Source of the DNA: Candidatus Collierbacteria bacterium
GTDB lineage: Bacteria; Patescibacteriota; Microgenomatia; UBA1400; MFAQ01
Direction: 5' to 3'
Assembly: GCA_903873735.1 (NCBI GenBank)
Contig: CAIQPO010000046.1
Span: forward strand, 1 to 16,819
DNA: 16,819 nt
Part shown: positions 8,248 to 14,665 of the stretch, piece by piece
Layout: the number at the start of each line of letters is the position of its first letter
Position numbering within the stretch: position 1 is the stretch's first letter
Program-made: the position numbers and the translations under genes
Notes under the pieces: generated by a model
Seen by the model: only the letters and a program-made list of their open reading frames with translations
The model's database searches: none
Told to the model about the DNA's origin: nothing

Positions 8248-9103
8248 CTCCCTTGATTATCCCAAATAATAACAAACGAAGCAATGAGCCTAAGGTGAAT
8301 GCCAGTTTTACCAGAGGCAGCTGCCAACTGGGCTTGTGTTTTTTCCAGAAATAAAGCATGTTTTTTACTTCTGAAGTAAGGGCTAAAAATGACCCACCCG
8401 AAGCACCTCCCAGGTGAATAATTGAAGGCTTGTTTTTAAAATAAGTCTTGTAACCAAGCTGATTAATTCGATAAATTAGCTCCATCTCTTCTGTGTACAT
8501 AAAAATATCATTATCAAAGCCACCAACTTCGTCGAAGACATATTTTGGGATAATCATGAAAGCTCCTGTCACCCAATCGAGAGACTGCTGACTGTGATAA
8601 GAGCCCTTTTGGGGATGAAAAGACTTAACTAGCTTCCCCACAAGCGGCAGATCATCGATGAACAGTTGCCAAGCAAAGACATTCCAAAGATTGGGGAAGT
8701 AGCCACCACTGGGTTGAATGGAGTAATCTGCATTGAGGAGCCTGGGTGAATAGACGCCAAGATTGGTTCTCTCAGACACAAAGTCAAGACATTCTTTCAG
8801 GGCATTGTCGATTAAAAGGGTGTCGGAATTTAGAAATAGCAGGTACTTACCTGTAGCTTTTGAAGCACCTAGGTTATTTCCCCTACCAAAACCCAAATTT
8901 TCCCCTGCGTCGACTACCTTTATGCGATTTTCGTTTTCTGCAAGTTTTTTTATGGATGAGAGCGATCCATCAGTACTACCATTGTCGACCACAATAATTT
9001 CATAACGAATACCTTTGGTGTATTTGAGGACAGATTCAAGACAATTTATGGTGATGTCTTTGGTGTTGTATGAGAGAACAATAATTGAAAGATCCGGCTT
9101 CAT
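8198..9103 (-). CDS. GT2 family glycosyltransferase, WbbL-like
   Basis: A 301-residue GT-A enzyme. SIIVLSYNT is at residues 6-14, VVDNGSTDGS at 38-47, GFGRGNN at 71-77 and the donor/metal motif N92-S93-D94 in FLNSDT. Further on, VTGAFMIIP and GGFDNDIFMYTEEMELIYRI give the usual C-terminal acidic block, with E-E where many relatives have E-D. A hydrophobic, basic C-terminal segment (LAFTLGSLLRLLLFGII) could sit in the membrane interface. The frame is open upstream to 9166, but I chose the ATG at 9103. It makes an ATGA overlap with the upstream gene and begins right before the GT2 fold. The longer version would overlap that gene by 67 nt and add a stretch with no family counterpart. Role: adds one sugar to the lipid-linked glycan; identity unknown. 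Confidence 0.92.
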   Translation of the reverse strand: MKPDLSIIVLSYNTKDITINCLESVLKYTKGIRYEIIVVDNGSTDGSLSSIKKLAENENRIKVVDAGENLGFGRGNNLGASKATGKYLLFLNSDTLLIDNALKECLDFVSERTNLGVYSPRLLNADYSIQPSGGYFPNLWNVFAWQLFIDDLPLVGKLVKSFHPQKGSYHSQQSLDWVTGAFMIIPKYVFDEVGGFDNDIFMYTEEMELIYRINQLGYKTYFKNKPSIIHLGGASGGSFLALTSEVKNMLYFWKKHKPSWQLPLVKLAFTLGSLLRLLLFGIIKGDEKSRRVYRETLKYTL

Positions 9104-9654
9104 ATTGTTAGCGATCGTTTGATTGAGTAGAAAACTAAATAAACGGAGGGGAACACTCCAGCCCAAACCAAAACTCTGGAAAGTGGGTGTGAATATACTG
9201 GCCTTAGAGTTACCTTACTTAAGTAATCTCTACCTCTGAAAGAATTTCTTGGTCGGTCTTTGGGGTTGTATCTTCTAAATTCAGGAGAATTTGAGGGCTC
9301 AAAACCGTTGATAAAAAGAGATTCCTTGAGTGGATACACCACCTCCTCGAGATAGTAACTTTTTACTTGATCGCGAACAAACTCATAAGACTCTTCTGGG
9401 CGATAGTTTAGTCTGTAAGAAGGAATGGCAACACCTAAAATATTGAGAGAGAACTTAGACTGTAGTTCGCTGATTACTTCACTCCTTACCCTTTCGGTAA
9501 AAAAAGCTTTTTGATCTGGATGCTGCCAGGTATCACCAGGCTCATCTGATCTATCAGAGCCAGATAAATCTGGTACTTGAGGCGAAGGGAGTAAGAGATA
9601 GACACAGCCTAAGACGAAAATTATGAGCGGTAAAACTAGTTTTTTTGATTTCAT
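9100..9654 (-). CDS. Unknown protein with N- and C-terminal membrane helices
   Basis: I cannot assign a function to this 184-residue protein. A basic N-terminus (MKSKK) leads into a hydrophobic helix at about residues 6-22. A Pro/Asp-rich linker follows, with SDEPGDT at 36-42. A charged, probably extracytoplasmic domain of about 115 residues is rich in Tyr, Arg and Glu (NYRPEESYEFVRDQVKSYY). The second hydrophobic helix is at about 161-178, with a short basic tail (KRSLTI). Both ends are therefore predicted to be cytoplasmic, with the middle outside. C17 in VLGC lacks a good lipobox. The gene is embedded in the operon with ATGA overlaps on both sides, between the acyltransferase and a GT2, so it is translated in step with the glycan enzymes. 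From memory, similar short proteins with a DEPGDT-like motif occur in Microgenomates genomes; this is unverified. A role in assembly, anchoring or export is a guess. Confidence 0.8.
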   Translation of the reverse strand: MKSKKLVLPLIIFVLGCVYLLLPSPQVPDLSGSDRSDEPGDTWQHPDQKAFFTERVRSEVISELQSKFSLNILGVAIPSYRLNYRPEESYEFVRDQVKSYYLEEVVYPLKESLFINGFEPSNSPEFRRYNPKDRPRNSFRGRDYLSKVTLRPVYSHPLSRVLVWAGVFPSVYLVFYSIKRSLTI

Positions 9655-10286
9655 TGGAAAAGCCTAGGCCTTCCTAATTTATAGTTTAAATCGGTCTGCT
9701 TTCTGGTGCCAATTTCTTTGGCAGGGACCCCACCTACAATTGAGAAATCGGCCACATCTTTAGTGACGATTGCCCCAGCTGCTATTACCGCACCTTTACC
9801 AATCTTAACTCCAGGTAGAATGATGGCTCTAGGTCCGATAAAAACATAATCTCCAATATGCACTTCTTCCTCGATGGCCGAGAACTCTGCGCTTGAAAGA
9901 TCGTGTTCGGAGTTGTAAACCATAACTGATGAAGCAATATCTACATGACTACCGATGGTGAGCAAGGACCTTCCATCTAAAAACACATGGTCACCGATGA
10001 TCGTGCCAGCTCCAATTTTGATATTTTTGGGATAAAAAAACCTAGCACCAAAATGTATTGCTGAGCCTTTACCGATCTTGATTCCGGCTAGACTGTAGGC
10101 AAGTTTTCTTACTGTGTGGCTGGGGAAATAGCCAATTAGGTAGAGTAAATAGAGCTGAATATCGAGGATATAGCTTGCAAATCTGCCTCCAATTTTTTGA
10201 ATAGAGTCGTCCACTGATAACCTATTGGCGTTTTTGTCTTCAAAATATATGCCTCCCGGTCCAATATTTAGATTGGCAATCTTCAT
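9651..10286 (-). CDS. Hexapeptide-repeat acyltransferase (LbetaH/Maa-WcaF type)
   Basis: A 211-residue left-handed beta-helix acyltransferase. Hexapeptide turns start at about residue 69 (IKIGKGS) and continue through IKIGAGTIIGDHVFLDG, LTIGSHVDIAS, VHIGDYVFIGPRAIILPG and VKIGKGAVIAAGAIV. It ends with the family's VGGVPAKEIG. H128 in NSEHD is the likely catalytic histidine, inside the usual loop between coils. Relatives use acetyl-CoA or another acyl-CoA to O- or N-acylate a sugar. The N-terminal 67 residues include an amphipathic or hydrophobic helix (LYLLYLIGYFPSHTVR) that may dock it at the membrane. About 35 residues before that (NIGPGGIYFEDKN...) look like an extension beyond many relatives. 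It has ATGA overlaps with both neighbours. It probably acetylates a residue of the glycan made by this operon; the target is unknown. Confidence 0.9.
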   Translation of the reverse strand: MKIANLNIGPGGIYFEDKNANRLSVDDSIQKIGGRFASYILDIQLYLLYLIGYFPSHTVRKLAYSLAGIKIGKGSAIHFGARFFYPKNIKIGAGTIIGDHVFLDGRSLLTIGSHVDIASSVMVYNSEHDLSSAEFSAIEEEVHIGDYVFIGPRAIILPGVKIGKGAVIAAGAIVTKDVADFSIVGGVPAKEIGTRKQTDLNYKLGRPRLFQ

Positions 10287-11398
10287 ATTGATTTTAGTAT
10301 TTCAATAATTCTCTTTGCGGACAAGTCCCAGTCGAATCTCTTGGAGTTTTCTTTACCAGCTTTTATCACCAGAGCTCTTTCTGTTTTGCTTAGAGATAAA
10401 GCCTTTTCAATTCCTTTTTGGATATCTTCTATTGAAGTGGGGTCATCGATGTAGATACCTGACTCCCCTACCACCTCTGGAAGCGAGCTTACTCTGGACA
10501 CCACCACCGGTGTGCCCACAGCTTGTGCCTCAACTGGTGGAAGTCCAAATCCTTCGTAAAGACTAGGAAGCACAAAGGCTCTGGAGCCTTTTATTAGTCC
10601 AGGGAGATCTTCGTTTGGGGTGAAGCCGGTAAAAATTACCCGATCGGAGATTCCAAGTTTTTTGGCTGTATCAAGGATTTGGTCGTAAAGCCAGCCTTTT
10701 TTACCACAAATAACTAACTTTAGTCTGGGTGCTTGAACTTTGGCGAAAGCCTCAATGAGTCTGACAATATTTTTTCTTGGCTGGAGAGTACCCCAATAAA
10801 GGAGATAACTGCCATTGATGCCATATTTTTTCTTGACTGAAAGAATTTTAGTTTTTGGTACTTTGCTGTGGTAAATAGTTTTGTCGAAGGCTGGATATAC
10901 CACCTCAATTTTATCTGGGTTGGTTTTGTAAAGCCTTATAATTTCGTTTTTGGAAAAATTGGAGATGGTAATAACTTTTTTGGCTTTTTTGACAGATAGA
11001 GGTGTCCAGCGCTTTAGCTGATTAATGTCGTAACTGGTGAAGTACTCAGTACCAAACAGCTCAAACGACATGTTCATGAGATAGATAACTTGCTTTAGGG
11101 GAGCAAAAAGTGGAGCGTAGTGGCTAGGAGAAAATAGGACATCGATCTTGGGTTTACCCGCCCAGAGTCTTTTGGTGAGGCTGGTAAGGACCCAAGCTCT
11201 CTTACCGCCGAAGATTTCGTAGTTTAGCTTTTCGTTTCCTGCCGGCATGTCTGGCAGAGGTCTTTCCTTGCTTAGAGCTATGAGTTTGTCCCCATCTGAA
11301 ATGTTTTTGGCCATGTGGCAAAAAACATTGTAGGCAACCTGATTGACTCCCACGCGCTGGGAAATATTGGCTTCATTAATGTCGAATCCGATATTCAT
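10283..11398 (-). CDS. GT4 family glycosyltransferase
   Basis: A 371-residue GT-B enzyme. It begins MNIGFDINEAN, with a QRVGVNQVAYN glycine/acceptor loop, then VLFSPSHYAPLF and the donor domain starting YWGTLQPRKNIVRLIEAF. EGFGLPPVEAQ supplies E282 and E290 of EX7E, followed by GTPVVVS and SSLPEVVG. I chose the ATG at 11398, 4 nt after the upstream stop. A longer frame from a TTG at 11419 would add a Lys-rich heptapeptide and overlap the upstream gene by 17 nt, which seems less likely. Strong local resemblance to the immediately preceding GT4 (EGFGLPP, SLPEVVG/SMPEVVG, PRKN...LI.AF) suggests the pair arose by tandem duplication. It should be a cytoplasmic enzyme adding one sugar; donor unknown. 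Confidence 0.92.
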   Translation of the reverse strand: MNIGFDINEANISQRVGVNQVAYNVFCHMAKNISDGDKLIALSKERPLPDMPAGNEKLNYEIFGGKRAWVLTSLTKRLWAGKPKIDVLFSPSHYAPLFAPLKQVIYLMNMSFELFGTEYFTSYDINQLKRWTPLSVKKAKKVITISNFSKNEIIRLYKTNPDKIEVVYPAFDKTIYHSKVPKTKILSVKKKYGINGSYLLYWGTLQPRKNIVRLIEAFAKVQAPRLKLVICGKKGWLYDQILDTAKKLGISDRVIFTGFTPNEDLPGLIKGSRAFVLPSLYEGFGLPPVEAQAVGTPVVVSRVSSLPEVVGESGIYIDDPTSIEDIQKGIEKALSLSKTERALVIKAGKENSKRFDWDLSAKRIIEILKSI

Positions 11399-11402
11399 TT
11401 TT

Positions 11403-12500
11403 TTATTTTTTATTGGCAATTACCTCTTGATAGATTTTGTAGGTATCTTTTGCGGCTTTTTCCCAAGAGAATTTTTTAGCTTGTTCTAGTCCTTTTTTCT
11501 TCAGTGCTCCGGCGTTTTCTATTGCCTCAATTATACCAGCGGTGATAGAACTAATCTTTTCCGGGTCAATCAAGACTCCTGCATCGCCAACAACCTCAGG
11601 CATTGAAGATATGTTGGAGGTTACTACTGGTGTACCGCATGCCATAGCTTGAAGAGGAGGTAGTCCAAACCCCTCATAAAAACTAGGTAGGGCAAAAACC
11701 AAGGCGCCAGAATAAAGACAGGGTAAGTCTTTGTCATCGACAAAACCAGGCATGAGAACTCCCTCTACTGGCTCTGGAATATCACCCCAGCCAGTTTTTC
11801 CTCCGATGACTAGCTGAAGGTCTGGATAATCCTTTTTTAGTTCACGAAAAGCTTTGATTAGGCCGATTTGGTTTTTTCTTGGCTCGAGAGTGGAAAGAGA
11901 GAAAATATAGTTTCCAGAAATCTTGTACTTTTTCTTCACTAGCTCAATTTGCGAAACTGGCTGGGGAAAATAGCGGCTCTCGACCCCTTCAGGAATAACT
12001 ACAATTTTTTCTTCAGGAACTTTGAGAATAGAAATTAAGTCTTCCTTGGTAGAACGAGACACGGCAATTATCATCTCTGACTCTCTAATTACCCAATGGA
12101 GTCTTTTTTTGTGTGCTTGGCGAATAGAGTCGGTGGTGGTTTGAGGATATTTAAAGGGAATTAAGTCGTGAACAGTGGTAACTTTGGGAATTTTTGAAGG
12201 AGGCTCCGTCCAGTCGGAGGTATGAATAATATCGACTTGCCCGATCAGAGTTTCTATAGGTAATACATGGAGAGAATTCCAGACAAAATCAAGTGCGGTT
12301 GGAGGAAAGGGGAATATTTTTGGAGTGCCTTTCATTTTTCTGGCGAGTGATTTGAGCTCCTTACTACGCCTTAGCGACCCACCAAAGAAAATAAATTCAT
12401 CTTCTGGATAGAGCCTGGTAAGCTCCGAACACAAGTTTTTGGTGTATACGGATACACCGGTGCCATAAATGGCTTGAGAGATATCAATTGCTATCTTCAC
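11403..12500 (-). CDS. GT4 family glycosyltransferase (GTG start)
   Basis: A 365-residue GT-B glycosyltransferase. The N-terminus MKIAIDISQAIYGTGVSVYTKN is the typical glycine loop, with IIHTSDWTEPP and VTTVHDLIPF following. The donor domain starts FSLSTLEPRKNQIGLIKAF. EX7E reads EGFGLPPLQAM: E276 is present but the second position is Gln284 (codon CAA at 11651-11649). As far as I recall, this E-to-Q change also occurs in other GT4 enzymes and need not abolish activity. The start is GTG at 12500, 8 nt after the upstream stop, with no Shine-Dalgarno sequence. No in-frame ATG lies near the family's N-terminus, so GTG is the best choice. It probably adds a hexose or deoxyhexose to the lipid-linked glycan. 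The next gene is a likely paralogue. Confidence 0.9.
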   Translation of the reverse strand: MKIAIDISQAIYGTGVSVYTKNLCSELTRLYPEDEFIFFGGSLRRSKELKSLARKMKGTPKIFPFPPTALDFVWNSLHVLPIETLIGQVDIIHTSDWTEPPSKIPKVTTVHDLIPFKYPQTTTDSIRQAHKKRLHWVIRESEMIIAVSRSTKEDLISILKVPEEKIVVIPEGVESRYFPQPVSQIELVKKKYKISGNYIFSLSTLEPRKNQIGLIKAFRELKKDYPDLQLVIGGKTGWGDIPEPVEGVLMPGFVDDKDLPCLYSGALVFALPSFYEGFGLPPLQAMACGTPVVTSNISSMPEVVGDAGVLIDPEKISSITAGIIEAIENAGALKKKGLEQAKKFSWEKAAKDTYKIYQEVIANKK

Positions 12501-12508
12501 AAGGTTTA

Positions 12509-13900
12509 TTATAACTTCGGAGTAAAGTGGATTAACTTTCCTACTCCTGGAATACTAATTTCCTCAGCTTTATTGAAGTAAGAATTGATCAAAACCAGCA
12601 CAGTACGTTTTGGGTCGGTGAGGTCAGATAAGTATTCTAGATAATAAATATCCTTTCCTTGGAATGAGCTGTTGGCGATGGCTGGTAAGAAGTTTGAGCT
12701 TAAAACCTTGAGTCTTTCTTGAGCAGGAAGGAATTTCCCATCTGGAAGGTAGTATTTCAGCGGAGAAAAGACACTGGGGAAGTTTACAACCACCAGTCCT
12801 TGCTTATCTGACAAATATTTGGATAACTCTCGCCAGTTTTCTCTTTGGTTTTGTGGAGTTAGCTGGGTAATGACGATCGAGATGGCAGAAAGTAAGACCA
12901 AAATCAGGGTGATTATAGTTTTTTGTTTTGTGGCGAGTTTTTCCAAACCCAAAGAAGCCAAAATTACTAGTGCTGGCAGCAGGTATAAATATCTCCAGTA
13001 CCCCAAAACCGGGGTTTTGATGCTGACAATAAGCGCCACGATGATGGGAATAGTGAGCCAAGCGAATAGCGGTTTGTGTTTTTGACTCCAGGCTTTTATC
13101 ACCAGGTAAAGATATATAAGTGAAGTGAGACTGGCCAAGAAGAAGTAGAGTGGCTTGGGAGAAAATGATAATCTGCCAAAGGCAGGTTTTAGCACCAGGA
13201 GACTTAGAGACTTAAGAGAGAGATCACCTGATAGCTGATTCCAGCCTGAAAGTGCACTGGATAAATAGCCGCCATTGGCTAGCTGGATTTTTAAAATTGG
13301 CCACCAGGGTAAAAGTACAACTGGAGACACAAGCACCAATGACTTAAGTTCTTTGTTTTTTGATTTGGCAAGAAACAGGAAAATTACCTGAGCCACCCAG
13401 TTGAAAAGTACACCATAAAATGTGTAGAAGCCAAGTGTCTGAACAAGAATAAAAAGGAGCGATTGTTTGACAGTAATTTTTTCTTTATACCGGAGTATTA
13501 AATACCAACTCAAGGTAACTAGAAGGGCACTTAATGAGTACATTCTTAATTCTTGCGAGTAGTAAATGTGGAATGGATTTACAGCAAGCAGTAGTGCTGC
13601 AACTAGCGGAGTGTGATTCTTGGATGAAAATCGACGGGTTAGATAATATATCGCGGGAATTGTGGCTGTGCCTATGAGAATAAAGGGTAGTCTCAAACTC
13701 ATTTCGCACTGGGCTATAAATATCCATGGCTTGAGGAGCAGATAGAAAAATGGCGGGTGAAAGTCGGTGGCCATTTTGACAAAAAAATCAGGAAGTGGAG
13801 TTTTGGCGATCTCCACTGAAGCTGCTTCGTCAAGCCACAAGCTTTGATTTGAACCTATCAACCTCAAGATAAAACCAATTGTTGTGATTAACCAGATCAT
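12509..13900 (-). CDS. GT39/PMT_2-type membrane glycosyltransferase (GT-C fold)
   Basis: A 463-residue polytopic protein. The first helix (about residues 2-16) is followed by the external loop SLWLDEA with D24-E25, the catalytic acidic pair position of GT-C enzymes. DFHPPFFYLLL comes next, with H48-P-P, then PFHIYYSQELRMYSL, a very characteristic PMT_2 block. About ten hydrophobic helices follow and a C-terminal extracytoplasmic domain closes the protein (LSDLTDPKRTVLVLI...). It should transfer a sugar from a polyprenol-phosphate donor on the outer membrane face. The frame is open up to 13963, but I chose the ATG at 13900. It gives an ATGA overlap with the upstream GT2 and starts at the first helix, while the longer form would overlap that gene by 67 nt. 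It is the first of two GT-C enzymes in the operon; the acceptor is unknown. Confidence 0.9.
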   Translation of the reverse strand: MIWLITTIGFILRLIGSNQSLWLDEAASVEIAKTPLPDFFVKMATDFHPPFFYLLLKPWIFIAQCEMSLRLPFILIGTATIPAIYYLTRRFSSKNHTPLVAALLLAVNPFHIYYSQELRMYSLSALLVTLSWYLILRYKEKITVKQSLLFILVQTLGFYTFYGVLFNWVAQVIFLFLAKSKNKELKSLVLVSPVVLLPWWPILKIQLANGGYLSSALSGWNQLSGDLSLKSLSLLVLKPAFGRLSFSPKPLYFFLASLTSLIYLYLVIKAWSQKHKPLFAWLTIPIIVALIVSIKTPVLGYWRYLYLLPALVILASLGLEKLATKQKTIITLILVLLSAISIVITQLTPQNQRENWRELSKYLSDKQGLVVVNFPSVFSPLKYYLPDGKFLPAQERLKVLSSNFLPAIANSSFQGKDIYYLEYLSDLTDPKRTVLVLINSYFNKAEEISIPGVGKLIHFTPKL

Positions 13901-14634
13901 GTTTGTTTTTTGAGATAATTTTTTACAAAAAGGGTGTGGTAATAAATTGATTGTAAGTAGCATAGAAAAAAACCATGGTAGCCATCTAAAAATCCTAGCT
14001 TAAATATATATCTTTTACAAAAATCCCTCATGCCCCACCAGAAAGAGTAAGATACTCCCTGATTGGATGCATATTCAGAGTAACTATTTATTTTGGCAAT
14101 AAACTCTGAGATAGTGTCGTAGTTGTGGTGAATCAGTAGATTGTTTAGCTTTCCTGAAGTGCCCTTAGCAAGGCTATATTCCTCGTGTACATGACTTTGC
14201 CAACTTCCTGAACCTTTGCGATATAGCCAGATGTGGGTGTCCTCCTTTGGTCCCCAGTCGGAGTGCCATATTGCCTTTCTCCAAATAGTGTTCAGGCGTG
14301 GGATAAAAAATGCACTTCTGTCGGTTTTTGGAAGTGTGGCTTTAATTTCTTTGGCAAGGAGAGGCGAGATGGTGACATCAGCTTCTATAGATAAAATCCA
14401 GGTGGTGTCCACCAGTGAATCAGCGTAGTTTCTCTGATCTGAAAAGTTTTTGAAGGGATGAGTTTCAAATCTGGCTCTGAATTTTTTGGCGATTTCTTTA
14501 GTTTTGTCAGTAGAGCCACTGTCGAGGACTAGCGCTTCTGCTCCTAAGCTGTTGATTGATTCTAAACAGGCGGGCAAATCATTCTCCTCGTTGAGGGTAG
14601 GGATGACGACTGTAAGATCCAACTTGGTTGGCAT
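13897..14634 (-). CDS. GT2 family glycosyltransferase, WaaE/KdtX-like, first gene of the operon
   Basis: A 245-residue GT-A protein of the WaaE/KdtX type known for lipopolysaccharide-core glucosyl transfer. LTVVIPTLNEE is at residues 7-17, LDSGSTDKT at 37-45 and the QRNYA block at 67-71. HVHEEY and LIHHNYDTISEFIAKINSYSEYAS are the usual C-terminal blocks. The metal motif, normally D-A-D-E, reads E84-A85-D86-V87 (GAA codon at 14385-14383), so the site is altered although D86 remains. A weakly hydrophobic C-terminus may bind the membrane. The open frame extends to 14724, but the ATG at 14634 begins the fold and stands exactly six bases after a TATAAT box. The upstream extension would run through the promoter into galE. 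Being first in the operon, it carries the probable leaderless start. Confidence 0.9.
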   Translation of the reverse strand: MPTKLDLTVVIPTLNEENDLPACLESINSLGAEALVLDSGSTDKTKEIAKKFRARFETHPFKNFSDQRNYADSLVDTTWILSIEADVTISPLLAKEIKATLPKTDRSAFFIPRLNTIWRKAIWHSDWGPKEDTHIWLYRKGSGSWQSHVHEEYSLAKGTSGKLNNLLIHHNYDTISEFIAKINSYSEYASNQGVSYSFWWGMRDFCKRYIFKLGFLDGYHGFFLCYLQSIYYHTLFVKNYLKKQT

Positions 14635-14640
14635 ACCCAC

Positions 14641-14646
14641 ATTATA
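14641..14646 (-). promoter_or_regulatory. Predicted -10 box of the 14-gene glycan operon (leaderless)
   Basis: On the minus strand 14646-14641 reads TATAAT, a perfect -10 consensus. It is followed by six bases (GTGGGT) and then the ATG at 14634. Counting the hexamer as -12 to -7 puts +1 on the A of the ATG, so the transcript would be leaderless. No good -35 hexamer is visible at 16-19 bp spacing, where the region lies within the first codons of galE. The box is seen directly; promoter activity and leaderless initiation are inferred. Confidence 0.6.
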
Positions 14647-14653
14647 CCTGCGG

Positions 14654-14659
14654 TATGAT
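14654..14659 (+). promoter_or_regulatory. Predicted -10 box of galE unit (leaderless)
   Basis: TATGAT matches five of six -10 consensus bases. Six bases (AGGCAT) separate it from the galE ATG at 14666, so the predicted +1 is the start codon itself, the same geometry as the opposing promoter. A TTGGCA (five of six matches to the -35 consensus) lies at 14628-14633, but its 20-bp spacer is longer than usual. No ribosome binding site precedes the start. Confidence 0.55.
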
Positions 14660-14665
14660 AGGCAT

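Larger units (their letters stand above)
14641..14659. repeat. Imperfect palindrome between the divergent units
   Basis: The 19-bp sequence ATTATACCTGCGGTATGAT has 8-bp arms (14641-14648 and 14652-14659) around a TGC centre, with one mismatch between the arms. The arms contain the two opposing -10 boxes, so part of the symmetry follows from back-to-back promoters. The inner ATACC/GGTAT symmetry goes beyond that and could be an operator for a regulator controlling both directions. No regulator gene lies in the window. Confidence 0.5.

Noticed and set aside
9104..9166. 21-residue N-terminal extension of the GT2 gene ending at 8198
   Set aside because: It would overlap the unknown two-TM gene by 67 nt and precedes the fold. 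The ATG at 9103 forms ATGA with the upstream stop.
9604..9609. Possible lipoprotein cysteine (C17 in VLGC) in the unknown two-TM protein
   Set aside because: The -2 residue is Leu rather than a small residue, and the hydrophobic helix continues past the Cys, so a membrane anchor fits better than a lipobox.
11399..11419. TTG start seven codons upstream of the GT4 gene ending at 10283
   Set aside because: It is a rare start codon inside the upstream gene, the added residues are Lys-rich with no family counterpart, and an ATG follows the upstream stop by 4 nt.
13901..13963. 21-residue N-terminal extension of the first GT-C gene
   Set aside because: It would overlap the upstream GT2 by 67 nt. 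The ATG at 13900 makes an ATGA overlap and starts at the first membrane helix.
14486..14665. N-terminal extension of galE by 60 residues
   Set aside because: The NAD-binding loop must lie near the N-terminus. The extension is antisense to the GT2 gene and runs through both -10 boxes. The ATG at 14666 is the sensible start.
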